Of a DNA stretch of 21,556 nt, positions 7,869-15,241 are shown in pieces (position 1 is the first letter of the stretch; the number at the start of each line of letters is the position of its first letter). The stretch is from Desulfobacterales bacterium (GTDB lineage Bacteria > Desulfobacterota > Desulfobacteria > Desulfobacterales > ETH-SRB1). Position numbers and translations under genes: made by a program. The stretch spans positions 1 to 21,556 of the forward strand of contig JASEIZ010000009.1 of the NCBI GenBank assembly GCA_030017395.1. Direction: 5' to 3'. The notes beneath the pieces were generated by a model. The model did no database searches. It had not been told where the DNA came from and saw nothing but the letters and a program-made list of their open reading frames with translations.

Positions 7869-8105
7869 AGCCGTTCACGACTTGAAATTGGAAAGTAGAA
7901 ATTAGGTAAAGATGAAACGAGTTTACGAGTTGGATGTTTACAAACTGGCGGAAGATTTATCAGATATGGTCTGGAACGACTTTGATAAGTGGAACAAAAA
8001 GGTTCAGGACACTGTGGGCTATCAGATCATACGATCATCAATAGTACAAAAGCATGAAGGCCAAATTTCCAATTTCTAATTTCAACATTCCATGAACGAT
8101 TACAA
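7869..8105. mobile_element. Heptad inverted-repeat element carrying a four-helix-bundle gene remnant
   Basis: The left end runs from AGCCGTTCACGACTTGAA into 7-bp units TTGAAAT (7882), TGGAAAG, TAGAAAT (7896). The right end has AATTTCC (8064), AATTTCT, AATTTCA, ACATTCC, ATGAACG (8092) and ATTACAA. The right end reverse-complemented aligns with the left end over most of its length. Between them is a truncated four-helix-bundle (IVS-type) reading frame. The repeat after ccsA (21414-21467) has almost the same two outer ends with no interior. No transposase is present; calling it a mobile element is an inference from repeated ends plus cargo. Confidence 0.5.
7912..8079 (+). pseudogene. Truncated four-helix-bundle protein (23S rRNA intervening-sequence type)
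   Basis: A 55-codon frame begins MKRVYELDVYKLAEDLSD and continues through DTVGYQIIRSSI near residue 44. This matches the first half of the four-helix-bundle/S23 family (PF05635/TIGR02436 type), which normally continues with an AxNIAEG motif and runs to about 115-130 aa. Here the sequence jumps after IIRSSI to KHEGQISNF and stops inside the right-hand heptad repeat, so the middle and the second half of the bundle appear deleted. Full-length relatives are encoded within 23S rRNA intervening sequences, or act as Avd accessory proteins of diversity-generating retroelements; neither rRNA nor reverse transcriptase is present here. It is too short to fold as the family does. Family assignment is from recall of the consensus. 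Confidence 0.65.
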
Positions 8106-8121
8106 CTAATGGTTATAATAA

Positions 8122-8433
8122 ATGTTTCTGATCGCAGGGGTTTCCCCAAAAACAAAGATACTTGATGAAAAACCGGTGCTATGCCCTGTATGCGGTCTGG
8201 CGCGAGCCCATTTTAAAAGGGTTGATCATTACTTTAACATATTTTTTATTCCTGTTTTAAGGGTAAAAAGGGGCGAACCTTTTATCATGTGTGATAGTTG
8301 TGAAAGAAATATACATGATTTCGGCATGGAAGATAATCTATGGCAGGGCAAAAAGGATTTAAGATGTACAAATTGCGGTAGAGCTCTGCATAAGGATTTC
8401 AAGTTTTGTCCCTTTTGCGGCAAACAAATGTAG
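8122..8433 (+). CDS. Small zinc-ribbon protein with four CxxC motifs
   Basis: A 103-aa protein with four CxxC pairs: CPVC at 21-24, CDSC at 57-60, CTNC at 82-85 and CPFC at 96-99. The last two form a compact C-terminal zinc ribbon (CTNCGRALHKDFKFCPFCGK). The first two bracket a hydrophobic segment, HYFNIFFIPVLRV, typical of small uncharacterised zinc-ribbon proteins. No catalytic domain or clear membrane span is visible. TATAAT at 8114-8119 ends 2 nt before the ATG, and no Shine-Dalgarno is seen. Position after the zinc/manganese permease gene on the same strand suggests, but does not show, a link to metal handling. Function unknown. Confidence 0.75.
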   Translation: MFLIAGVSPKTKILDEKPVLCPVCGLARAHFKRVDHYFNIFFIPVLRVKRGEPFIMCDSCERNIHDFGMEDNLWQGKKDLRCTNCGRALHKDFKFCPFCGKQM

Positions 8434-8472
8434 CCTGTCTGCGTCCATGCGCGGGTTGTGATGGAGGATTTA

Positions 8473-9645
8473 TTAGCGGCTGTTTTTCAATATTTCTGAC
8501 AAATCGTTTGGATTAAACGACACAGCCTCATGCCATAAACCAAATCCGCTGTGATTGTTCACCGCCTTTATCCATTCCTGCAAGTATGCTCTTTTTGTGC
8601 GAGCGAGGTCGGAATCCTGACCCTTGGTTTCCAGTATGAGAAATTCACCGTTTTGCATTCTTATAATAAAGTCAGGATAGTATTTACGCACAACACCTCT
8701 GTGGTTATATAGAATGCTGAATCCCAGATGATCGTTCTTGACCCATGCGCCCACCTGTTTACTTTTGTCAATACGGTAGGCTTCGCTCGCTTCCCATGTG
8801 CTGTCCACAACCACATGGTTGATGTGCGATCTTTTTGTATATTCGCATGGCTTGCTTGTATACCATGTCCTCATTCTGCCGGTGCTTCTGATTGGATTTT
8901 CACTGTCAAACACCGGAACGACTTTATCGGTGTTTTCCGCCCGCAGTCCGTTCCAGATGTGCTGGACGATTCTGTTTATATTGAGCAAAATCAGCACTCT
9001 GTGTCGAAGCGGATCCCTGCTGAAAAGATCATCCTTTATGACAATCTTGTTACTCTGGATGAAACTGTCAACCAGCCGTATTATTTGAGCCAGGAAAAGA
9101 CCTTCCGAGCCTTTCCACCCCGGCTTTTCGCTGTTATAAATCCGTTTTGCCGTTTCAAAAATAATCGTTTGTATCCTGAACTTCTCTGCTATTTCCTTCA
9201 GGTCAATTTCTGACAAGGCGGCCGGATTCGGTTTGCCGGCAATTATAGCAGCCATTTCGGTCTGGGTAACGCTTTCGTAAGGATCCAGACAAATCGGTTG
9301 CACTTCATCAAGATGCAGCTCAGGATGATAGATATGATCTACCCGGATAATGTTGGGCCATGTGATTTCAAATTCCTGCTTTTCCAGAACAGGTTCAATT
9401 GCTGTCTTAGGCTTGGGCGGAGGCGGAGGCGAGCCTTCTCCTCCTTCATGCGGTAGAAAGGTAAAAGGAACGCCGAATATATTGACATACTCCGGTTCAA
9501 ACAACCCATCTTTCCCAACCTCACAACTTGTTCGCCTGAGCCCCCGGCCAACAACCTGCTCGCATAGAAGCTGGCTGGAAAATGCCCGCAGTCCCATGAT
9601 GTGAGCGACTGTTTTTGCGTCCCACCCTTCGGAAAGCATTCCCAC
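8473..9645 (-). pseudogene. res: Type III restriction enzyme Res, C-terminal part (severed)
   Basis: This frame holds the second RecA-like helicase motifs, SEGWDAKTVAHIMG and QVVGRGLRR (motifs V and VI of SF2 helicases), a glycine/proline-rich linker, and a C-terminal PD-(D/E)XK nuclease seen as YYPDFII then LILETKG. It is in the same reading frame as the N-terminal part upstream. Only a TAA at 9660-9658 and four sense codons (reading NVISV up to the ATG at 9645) lie between them. Joined, they would give about 923 aa, normal for Type III Res. The ATG at 9645 lies within helicase motif V and has no evident Shine-Dalgarno, so independent translation is doubtful. The 3' end converges on the zinc-ribbon gene with a 39-nt gap. 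Confidence 0.85.
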
Positions 9646-9657
9646 TGATATGACATT

Positions 9658-11244
9658 TTAAACCTGTTCACCTGGTTGGCCGATTTTTCCAACCGTATCA
9701 ACTTTTTGCCGCAGGAGTTCGGCTTGCTGTTTTTGGGTCAGTTTAATCTCACCCAATTCGTCATGAGTAAAATCGACTTGAGCTCCTTCATCGGAGCTTT
9801 CAGCCACTTTCAAAACCTTGCTGTCGATATGGAGCGTCTTTTCAGGATTGCACAGCTCATCAATCAAAATCTGCTTGTGGTCAAAGCTGTACCTGATTCT
9901 TGCTGCTGTTTCCGTTCGGTTGGCGACGGTAATCATCACCGGAGGGGCTGCTTGCCCTGCCATCTTCCAGTCCTGCTTTGTCTCTAACCAGTCTTTCCCC
10001 AGCAGGTAATAGGCGTTGGAAATAAGGTCGGGCAGCGGTTCTGTTTCCTCTGCCTTGCGGTTGATATCGTCCTTAACGTCCGGGTCCATGTAAATATGAT
10101 AAAGACGGGATTTCAACTCCCGTGTCCTTTTGCTGTCATCCCGGATAACAACCCGTGGCGTCTTGACCAGTCCGGATTCAATTGAATCGTTCAGACCAAA
10201 ATCGCTGATAATCCATCCATACAGCGATTCTTCTTCCGCCTTTTTGCCAGACGGCGCAAAAGGTGTGGCCGAAAGATCAAAGCAGCGCAGAATTCCCCTG
10301 CTTTTGTGCAGTCTATCCAACCCCCCTATCCAGACAGTGGCTTCTTCAGCGCTGTCTTTCATGTCCCTCTGACGCAGATATTTCCCCCTGGCTTCCAAGT
10401 TGATTCGCCAGGCGTGATGCGCTTCATCGTTAATGACAATCAGGTTGCGGGTGTTTGCCATATCGCCCAGCACCTGGCGGGTATAAGCCTCGTCGCTCAA
10501 TGTGCCGCGTTTATCCACGATCTTTTTCTTTTGGACCTGCTCCTCGCTTTCCCATGACATTTTATGCCAGTTAATCACCTTGACACGTCCAAGCCGCAAG
10601 CGTTCCATCAAGCCTTGGGGAACAATATTGAATTCCTCATAGTAATTCTCGTCATTATTGGGATATAACACCGATAATCGGCTTTTTACGGTCAGCCCCG
10701 GGGCTACGACAAGAACATCTTTGGCAAACCTGGTATCCTGGCGATTCGTGATCTTGTTCAGCACATGCCAGGCAATCAGCATGGCCATTATGACCGTTTT
10801 ACCGGTGCCGGTAGCCATCTTGCAGCACCAGCGCGCAAACTCTCCACCGTCCCCCGGAATATCAATGCCGGTCTTTTCTGCTTCTGGCGCCTCTATCAGC
10901 CATATCAGGGTTTCTATGGCTTCCAGTTGACAGAAGAAAAACCGCCTGATTTCCCGTTCCTCCGAGTCCTGCCAGTGATGAAGCAGCCGGCGGGTGATGC
11001 CGGAAACACCGGGATACCCATTTTCCCGCCAGGATTTCACACGAGGGCGGATTTTATTGACAAGTTCAATGGGCACAAAGACCCCAGGATCATCAAACCC
11101 CTGGCTGTCCGGCGTGGCGACAACATATCCGGCAGGTCTGCGGCCATCGCGTTTTTCAAATGAGCGATGCTCCCGATCATAATGCCAGTAATATTTTGGC
11201 TCCTCATATGGAGTGTTGATTATGAGTTTGTCTATCTGTTCCAT
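9658..11244 (-). pseudogene. res: Type III restriction enzyme Res, N-terminal part (ends at in-frame TAA)
   Basis: The ATP-dependent translocase half of a Type III restriction subunit. Walker A ATGTGKT is at residues 144-150, preceded by FARWCCKM. The DEAH-type Walker B NDEAHHAWR starts near 272. APGLTVKSRLSVLYP and the FDLSATPFAPSGKK motif III region are visible. The frame ends GKIGQPGEQV then TAA, where intact homologues continue into motif V; a CAA-to-TAA change (plus-strand base 9660, G to A) explains it. The ATG at 11244 starts 3 nt after the hepT stop, so translation is probably coupled. With the nuclease severed, restriction is probably lost unless there is readthrough. Confidence 0.9.
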
Positions 11245-11247
11245 TTT

Positions 11248-11589
11248 CTATTCTTTGTTCTTTAAAATAGATTGCAATTGTTTAATTAAAGGTGGCAGGT
11301 TATCTGTAACTGTCTGCCAAATGATATTGTAGTCAATGTCAAAATAAACATGTATTAATCGATTGCGCATCCCGATTATTTTTTGCCAGGGAACAGCCGG
11401 ATGTTCTCGGCGGAATTCAATGGATATTTTTGAGGCTGCTTCACCTATAACCTCGATTGAGCGTATAACAGCCCGAACGGTTTTGCCGTCTTCAACAAAT
11501 TCATCAAACGAAATTCCTTCCGCATATTTACAAGCTTCAGCAGCTTCATCAAGAATATGCCGCACGCGGATTCTATCTTTAGATTGCAT
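11248..11589 (-). CDS. hepT: HepT-type HEPN toxin of an MNT/HEPN pair
   Basis: A 113-aa all-helical HEPN (DUF86) protein beginning MQSKDRIRVRHILDEAAEA. The frame extends further upstream, but that part overlaps mntA and is unlike the family. The RX4HXY motif is complete: R75, H80 and Y82 in RNRLIHVYFDID. In characterised MntA-HepT pairs HepT is an RNase and the tyrosine of this motif is adenylylated by MntA to neutralise it. The first 11 nt overlap the end of mntA, and res starts 3 nt after its stop, so it is embedded in the restriction-modification operon. Catalytic residues are intact. Confidence 0.88.
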   Translation of the reverse strand: MQSKDRIRVRHILDEAAEACKYAEGISFDEFVEDGKTVRAVIRSIEVIGEAASKISIEFRREHPAVPWQKIIGMRNRLIHVYFDIDYNIIWQTVTDNLPPLIKQLQSILKNKE

Positions 11590-11881
11590 ATTCCACCTTC
11601 GCTTTTTCCAGAACATCATCTCTGAAATACCGGCTGAGTTCAGCGGGTGTGCGCAGGTCGACTTTTCTGCCAAATATCTCTGCCAGCTCGATTTCCATTC
11701 CTGCAATATCAAACAAACCCGGCATATGGTTTTTGTCAAACTCCACAAGAATGTCAATATCACTGCCCGGCTTTAATTCATTGCGCAGGGCGGAACCGAA
11801 AAGAGACATTTTGGTTATATGGTTTTTCCGGCAGAATATTTCCAGCTCTGCTTTGGGAATATAATCCGTGAGCCTAAACAT
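11579..11881 (-). CDS. mntA: MntA-type nucleotidyltransferase antitoxin
   Basis: A 100-aa minimal nucleotidyltransferase. The GSX10DXD motif is complete: G29-S30 in SLFGSALRN, then D41 and D43 in PGSDIDILVEF. In known pairs it transfers AMP to the cognate HEPN toxin, whose gene here follows with an 11-nt overlap. The start ATG at 11881 is preceded by a good GAGAGGTG ribosome-binding site. It lies 15 nt downstream of mod on the same strand. Position between mod and res suggests that the pair is carried as an internal stabiliser of the Type III locus; that role is inferred. Confidence 0.88.
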   Translation of the reverse strand: MFRLTDYIPKAELEIFCRKNHITKMSLFGSALRNELKPGSDIDILVEFDKNHMPGLFDIAGMEIELAEIFGRKVDLRTPAELSRYFRDDVLEKAKVEYAI

Positions 11882-11896
11882 AATACACCTCTCTTT

Positions 11897-14401
11897 TTAT
11901 AGTGATGCAACTCTTAAACTTTCAATGCCCCGGTCGTCTATGATTTTTACGGCAATTTTAGCGTTGTCGCCCTTTTCAAAAGGAAGCGATACCGTCCCCT
12001 GAAAAGCCTCGATCTTTTCTTCGTCAATTTCAGCTTTCAGATTCTTTGCCAGTTTGCTCCAGCCGTCTTTCGTTCCTGCCATTGGGAAAAACACCTGTGA
12101 CGGAAACAGACTGCGGTCGTCATAGTTTGTGTCCAGAAGCCACATGGCAATATTTCCCTTGCCGCCGGAATCCACATTCCCGGTTTTGGGATTGTAGTAA
12201 TCAAACCCGAGCACTTCCATCTGATACTTGCCTTTATGCTCTCCCTTGGCAATAGTCTTGATGTTCACGTCAGGCTGGCCAATGAGCCAGAAGCTGTCAC
12301 TGCCGGATCGTTTTTTCTTCAAGTCGTCGGTGAACAGATCGGCATTCATTTGCGCCTTCAAAAGCTGCATTCCGGCAATTTCGGGTTTAAGTTCGTCAAT
12401 ATCCTTGGCCGCCTCGTCATCAAATTGGAAAGCGCAAAAAAGGAGGATATCCGGCTTAAACGACCTTGCCTCCTGCCAGGCGTTTTCCACCATGCGCTGT
12501 TCCAGCGGTGCATGTTCAGGTCCGAAAACCACGAATACCTTTTGCGGCTTGCCTGCTTGGGCCGGCACGGCAGACAGGTCTTCCCTTGTTTCTGCTTCGC
12601 ACTGAATCCAGCGAGTTCCGCTTATCGGCTCCACCCGGGTAAATTCCAACTTATGGCCGCCTTTAGCGCGTACCCCTGATTTCAAGAGTTCATCCCGCCA
12701 TTGGGCCTGGCGCAGGGTTTCACCGGAACGGGCCACGCTCTCGCCCGTACCCTGGTTTTCCTTTTCGATTTCTTCCAGGGACCTTGCCCGAAGCGAAGGC
12801 ACTGCCTCAACCGTGAACGGCCCGGTGATACGGGTTTTCTTGTTGTCCACTTTTGGCTGGTCATACAGGGTTTCCTCTTGAGGCGGTTCGTTGTTGGCAA
12901 TCGATTTAAGTGTAATGTGCGGCACGGTTTTATACACAAACCCACTGCCCACGCCTTCTTGTGGGTGGGCAAGCTGGTAATAGTCAAAATTGGCGGTCAT
13001 TAGCCGCTGTTTGGCCAGGGTGAGCGCCACGCGAGAGGTGTCGCAGGTGATCCAGCGCCGGCCCCATTGCTCGCCTACATAGGCGGTGGTTCCGGAGCCG
13101 CAGGTGATGTCAAGGACGAGGTCGCCAGGGTCAGTGGCCATGAGGAGGCAGCGTTGAATAACGCCTTCATTTGTTTGGACGACATATTTCATATCGTGAG
13201 CGCCGCCAAAATCACTCCATATATTTGAGATGTTTTTAACAGGGAAATCGTTAAAGAATCTCAAATATCCAAGGCGTTTTCGTTTGATCAATCTGCCTTT
13301 CTTATCAAGTCTCTTGAGACCTTCAACTGAAGTTTTCCAATGGTTCTTAATGCCCGGGAAATAGTCTCTACCATCGAATTTCACGTCAACAGTAGTTGTT
13401 TCACGGAATCCATCTGATGTTATCGGGTCAATTCGCACAATTTTTCTTTCATCATATCTCTCTGGTATAGCGATTATCTTATTTTCGTCCGAAAGATATT
13501 TGAATCCATCCTCTAATATGTCTTGAAATGATCTTCTTTCGAATATTTTGTTCAGTTTGATCTTTTTCTTTTCATTTGCATACCAAAGAACAAAATCGTT
13601 AATTGGATCTATAGTACCACTTTCTTTACTGCCGGTTTTGGTAAAAACAATCGAAACCACGAAATTACCTTCCCCAAACACCTCATCCATCAAACACCTT
13701 ACCCGATGAACATTCTCATCAGAAATCTGCACAAACACGCTTCCGCTTTCGTTCAGCAGCTCCCTTGCCAAAAGCAGCCGGTCCCGCAGGTAAGTCAGAT
13801 AAGAATGAATCCCAAGCTCCCAGGTGTCACGGAAAGCTTTGATCATTTCGGGTTTGGCGGTCAGGTCTTCGTCTTTTCTGTCTGTTACATCCCGCTTGTT
13901 CACAAAAGGCTGGAAATTGGAGCCGTATTTGATGCCGTAAGGCGGGTCGAAATAAAACATCTGCACCTTGCCGGCCATGCCTTCCTTTTCCAGCAGCGAG
14001 TTCATAACCAGTAGGGAATCCCCGGCAATCATGCGGTTGCTCCAGCCTTCCTTGTGCTTGTAAAACTCGATCGCCTCCCGGAGCGGTTTCTTTTCAGATT
14101 CAAAAAGCGATATCTGAACCGGTCCGGCTTTTTCTTTCTTTACCGTGTCAATGATCGTTTTCGGATCGATCCGTTCATGCACATGCAAACTCCGGGTCGG
14201 CACTTCAAAGGATGTATGCTCGGCCTTGCCCGCCCACTGCAGTTGCGGATCAAGATGCGGGTCGTATTCGTATGTCTTCCTGGATTCCTGGTATGGTTCA
14301 GTGTCTTCAGATACCAACCCCACCGGAGGATTATTCAGCCGTTTCTTACCCGCATGGTCATACTGCTCGATATTTTTGTTTACCTTCTTTTTTCTCGCCA
14401 T
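11897..14401 (-). CDS. mod: Type III DNA methyltransferase Mod (adenine-N6 type)
   Basis: Modification and specificity subunit of a Type III restriction-modification system; it methylates one strand of an asymmetric site and recruits Res. The catalytic motif DPPYG is at residues 152-156 and the AdoMet-binding motif DITCGSGTTA at 431-440. This order (IV before I) with DPPY marks a beta-class N6-adenine methyltransferase. The target-recognition region falls between them (about 250-395) and is visibly more AT-rich and Lys/Ile/Asn-rich than the rest, as expected if recognition domains are exchanged. A long C-terminal domain (about 560-834) follows, as in the larger Mod proteins. The ATG has GAGGT upstream. 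All motifs are intact, so it may still act as a solitary methylase even if res is dead. Confidence 0.94.
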   Translation of the reverse strand: MARKKKVNKNIEQYDHAGKKRLNNPPVGLVSEDTEPYQESRKTYEYDPHLDPQLQWAGKAEHTSFEVPTRSLHVHERIDPKTIIDTVKKEKAGPVQISLFESEKKPLREAIEFYKHKEGWSNRMIAGDSLLVMNSLLEKEGMAGKVQMFYFDPPYGIKYGSNFQPFVNKRDVTDRKDEDLTAKPEMIKAFRDTWELGIHSYLTYLRDRLLLARELLNESGSVFVQISDENVHRVRCLMDEVFGEGNFVVSIVFTKTGSKESGTIDPINDFVLWYANEKKKIKLNKIFERRSFQDILEDGFKYLSDENKIIAIPERYDERKIVRIDPITSDGFRETTTVDVKFDGRDYFPGIKNHWKTSVEGLKRLDKKGRLIKRKRLGYLRFFNDFPVKNISNIWSDFGGAHDMKYVVQTNEGVIQRCLLMATDPGDLVLDITCGSGTTAYVGEQWGRRWITCDTSRVALTLAKQRLMTANFDYYQLAHPQEGVGSGFVYKTVPHITLKSIANNEPPQEETLYDQPKVDNKKTRITGPFTVEAVPSLRARSLEEIEKENQGTGESVARSGETLRQAQWRDELLKSGVRAKGGHKLEFTRVEPISGTRWIQCEAETREDLSAVPAQAGKPQKVFVVFGPEHAPLEQRMVENAWQEARSFKPDILLFCAFQFDDEAAKDIDELKPEIAGMQLLKAQMNADLFTDDLKKKRSGSDSFWLIGQPDVNIKTIAKGEHKGKYQMEVLGFDYYNPKTGNVDSGGKGNIAMWLLDTNYDDRSLFPSQVFFPMAGTKDGWSKLAKNLKAEIDEEKIEAFQGTVSLPFEKGDNAKIAVKIIDDRGIESLRVASL

Positions 14402-14471
14402 ATTTTACCTCTGTTTTTGTGCCGCTCACATAAGATCTCAAGGGAAAGGGGGCAGTGTCCTTTTGCCATAG

Positions 14472-14540
14472 GCAGCCTTCTTTTCCTTTTGAGACTGTCT
14501 GGATATGATCAAAACTGATGGCGCAATTACGCATCCACAT
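14472..14540 (-). pseudogene. Fragment resembling the C-terminal part of a MazF/PemK toxin
   Basis: A minus-strand stretch reading NCAISFDHIQTVSKGKEG resembles the conserved segment near the end of some PemK/MazF ribonucleases, where an Asp-xx-xx-Gln-Thr-Val-Ser-Lys motif precedes the last strand and helix. The similarity stops after KGKEG, and the following frame runs into the region just before mod with no family features. The N-terminal RNase core and the antitoxin are absent. I treat it as decayed. Assignment rests on a short motif and is tentative. Confidence 0.35.
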
Positions 14541-14600
14541 GATGAATATTCTTAAAATTAGAATAAGTTAACCGGCTTAATTCCCAATTGTTTTAAAGAT

Positions 14601-14792
14601 TTAGCCAAACTCTATGGCACGCTCTTTTTTCCATTTAAAACAAATCCAGTACTGATCATTTATTTGGATGCTGTACTGACCTTGTCTATCCCCTTTTAGT
14701 TTTTCAAAACGATTTCCTCGTATTTCTTGTAGGTCTTGCATTGAGGTAACAGCTCCCAGACGCGCTAATTTTATCTGGGCTTTCCGGTTCAA
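14601..14792 (-). pseudogene. Remnant of a HigB/RelE-type toxin gene
   Basis: The minus-strand frame contains RKAQIKLARLGAVTSMQDL, GNRFEKLKGDRQGQYSI and INDQYWICFKW in the order found in HigB-type (plasmid maintenance killer) toxins. The family's N-terminal MIxSFxxKGL segment is missing; upstream the frame only continues as unrelated residues to a TAA near 14837. The C-terminal DAYDVEIxDYH segment is replaced by KERAIEFG and a stop. No HigA antitoxin follows. The initiator would be a TTG with no ribosome-binding site. Together with the adjoining MazF-like scrap it suggests a graveyard of toxin-antitoxin modules at the edge of the restriction-modification locus. Confidence 0.6.
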
Positions 14793-14859
14793 AGATATAA
14801 TCAGTTTCTTCTCAATAGCTCTTCTCTTTTGAGTTTAGGGAATTTATAAAATATTTGTT

Positions 14860-14889
14860 TTGCTGTAATCGACTTGATTATGCTAAAAT
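14860..14889 (+). promoter_or_regulatory. Possible sigma-70-type promoter upstream of clpB
   Basis: TTGCTG at 14860-14865 and TAAAAT at 14884-14889, spaced 18 nt, lie on the plus strand just upstream of the GGCGGT hairpin. Sequence match only; distance to clpB is about 260 nt. Confidence 0.25.
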
Positions 14890-14909
14890 GGCGGTAATAT
14901 AGCACCGCC
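14890..14909 (+). other. Hairpin GGCGGT/ACCGCC
   Basis: A perfect 6-bp stem with an 8-nt loop lies directly after the possible promoter. A second imperfect GC-rich palindrome follows at about 14915-14936. There is no T-run after either, so neither is a standard intrinsic terminator. Confidence 0.35.
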
Positions 14910-15036
14910 TCTTACCCAGCCGCAAGCGGGCGGGGTATTAAAAATCATAATAAAAAGAATCTGTAATATAAAATCACATATATTGCCAAAAAAATCAATT
15001 TAAATCAGGCTGTGAATATATCTGTCTGGTTGTAGT

Positions 15037-15064
15037 TTGACATCAAACAGCCAGTGTTTATTTT
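15037..15064 (+). promoter_or_regulatory. Possible clpB-proximal promoter
   Basis: A perfect TTGACA at 15037-15042 is followed after 16 nt by TATTTT (15059-15064), about 90 nt before the clpB ribosome-binding site. The -10 matches consensus at 4 of 6 positions. Confidence 0.3.
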
Positions 15065-15072
15065 TTAAGTTA

Positions 15073-15110
15073 TGAAATTTAAAATTCACAATTTCAAATT
15101 CAAAATTGTG
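15073..15110. repeat. Heptad-type palindrome upstream of clpB
   Basis: CACAATTT (15087-15094) and AAATTGTG (15103-15110) form a perfect 8-bp stem with an 8-nt loop. The surrounding sequence is made of roughly 7-bp units such as AAATTCA. It resembles the GAAATTN-type heptads of the element at 7869-8105. It lies between the possible promoter and the clpB ribosome-binding site. Confidence 0.5.
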
Positions 15111-15151
15111 TCTGAACGGTCTTTTGGCTCAGGCACTAATTAGGAGGCATT

Positions 15152-15241
15152 ATGCGTTTTGATAAATTTACCATAAAATCACAGGAGCTTATCCAAAATG
15201 CCCAGACCCTGGCTTCACAGCATAATAACCTGAACATTTAA
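15152..15241 (+). pseudogene. clpB: Severed 5' end of clpB (29-codon frame)
   Basis: An ATG 4 nt after a strong AGGAGG (15142-15147) opens a frame reading MRFDKFTIKSQELIQNAQ and onward to SQHNN, which is the standard ClpB N-terminus. It then reads LNI and stops at TAA 15239-15241. In the +1-shifted main frame the conserved continuation PEHL(M)SAMLAEEQG is read from 15229 onward. Comparison with the usual ClpB N-terminus suggests that about 13 nt (four residues plus one base) were lost at about 15228. The TAA overlaps the ATG of the main frame by one base, so this piece could act as a leader that couples translation to the rest. A sequencing error is the alternative explanation. Confidence 0.8.

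Larger units (their letters stand above)
14793..15151. other. AT-rich intergenic region upstream of clpB
   Basis: A stretch of about 360 nt without a convincing gene. It holds two possible sigma-70-like promoters, a GGCGGT/ACCGCC hairpin (14890-14909), an adjacent imperfect GC-rich palindrome around 14915-14936, and a heptad-type palindrome at 15073-15110. I looked for a sigma-32-like CTTGAAA plus CCCATnT heat-shock promoter, or a CIRCE element, and saw neither. Confidence 0.5.

Noticed and set aside
7912..8079. Avd protein of a diversity-generating retroelement
   Set aside because: No reverse transcriptase, template repeat or variable-repeat gene is present anywhere in the window; the protein is also truncated.
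8728..9213. Plus-strand 161-codon frame opposite the res C-terminal part
   Set aside because: Antisense shadow; Cys/His/Phe-rich composition typical of a complementary reading, no recognisable domain.
9658..9660. TAA in res as a reassigned or recoded sense codon
   Set aside because: All other genes in the window use TAA as a terminator, and no recoding structure is evident; a point mutation is simpler.
14054..14518. Plus-strand 154-codon frame opposite the start of mod
   Set aside because: Lies antisense to a well-supported methyltransferase, has no family motifs, and is a by-product of mod codon use.
14890..14936. Intrinsic terminator(s) before clpB
   Set aside because: Stems are present but no T-run follows on either strand.
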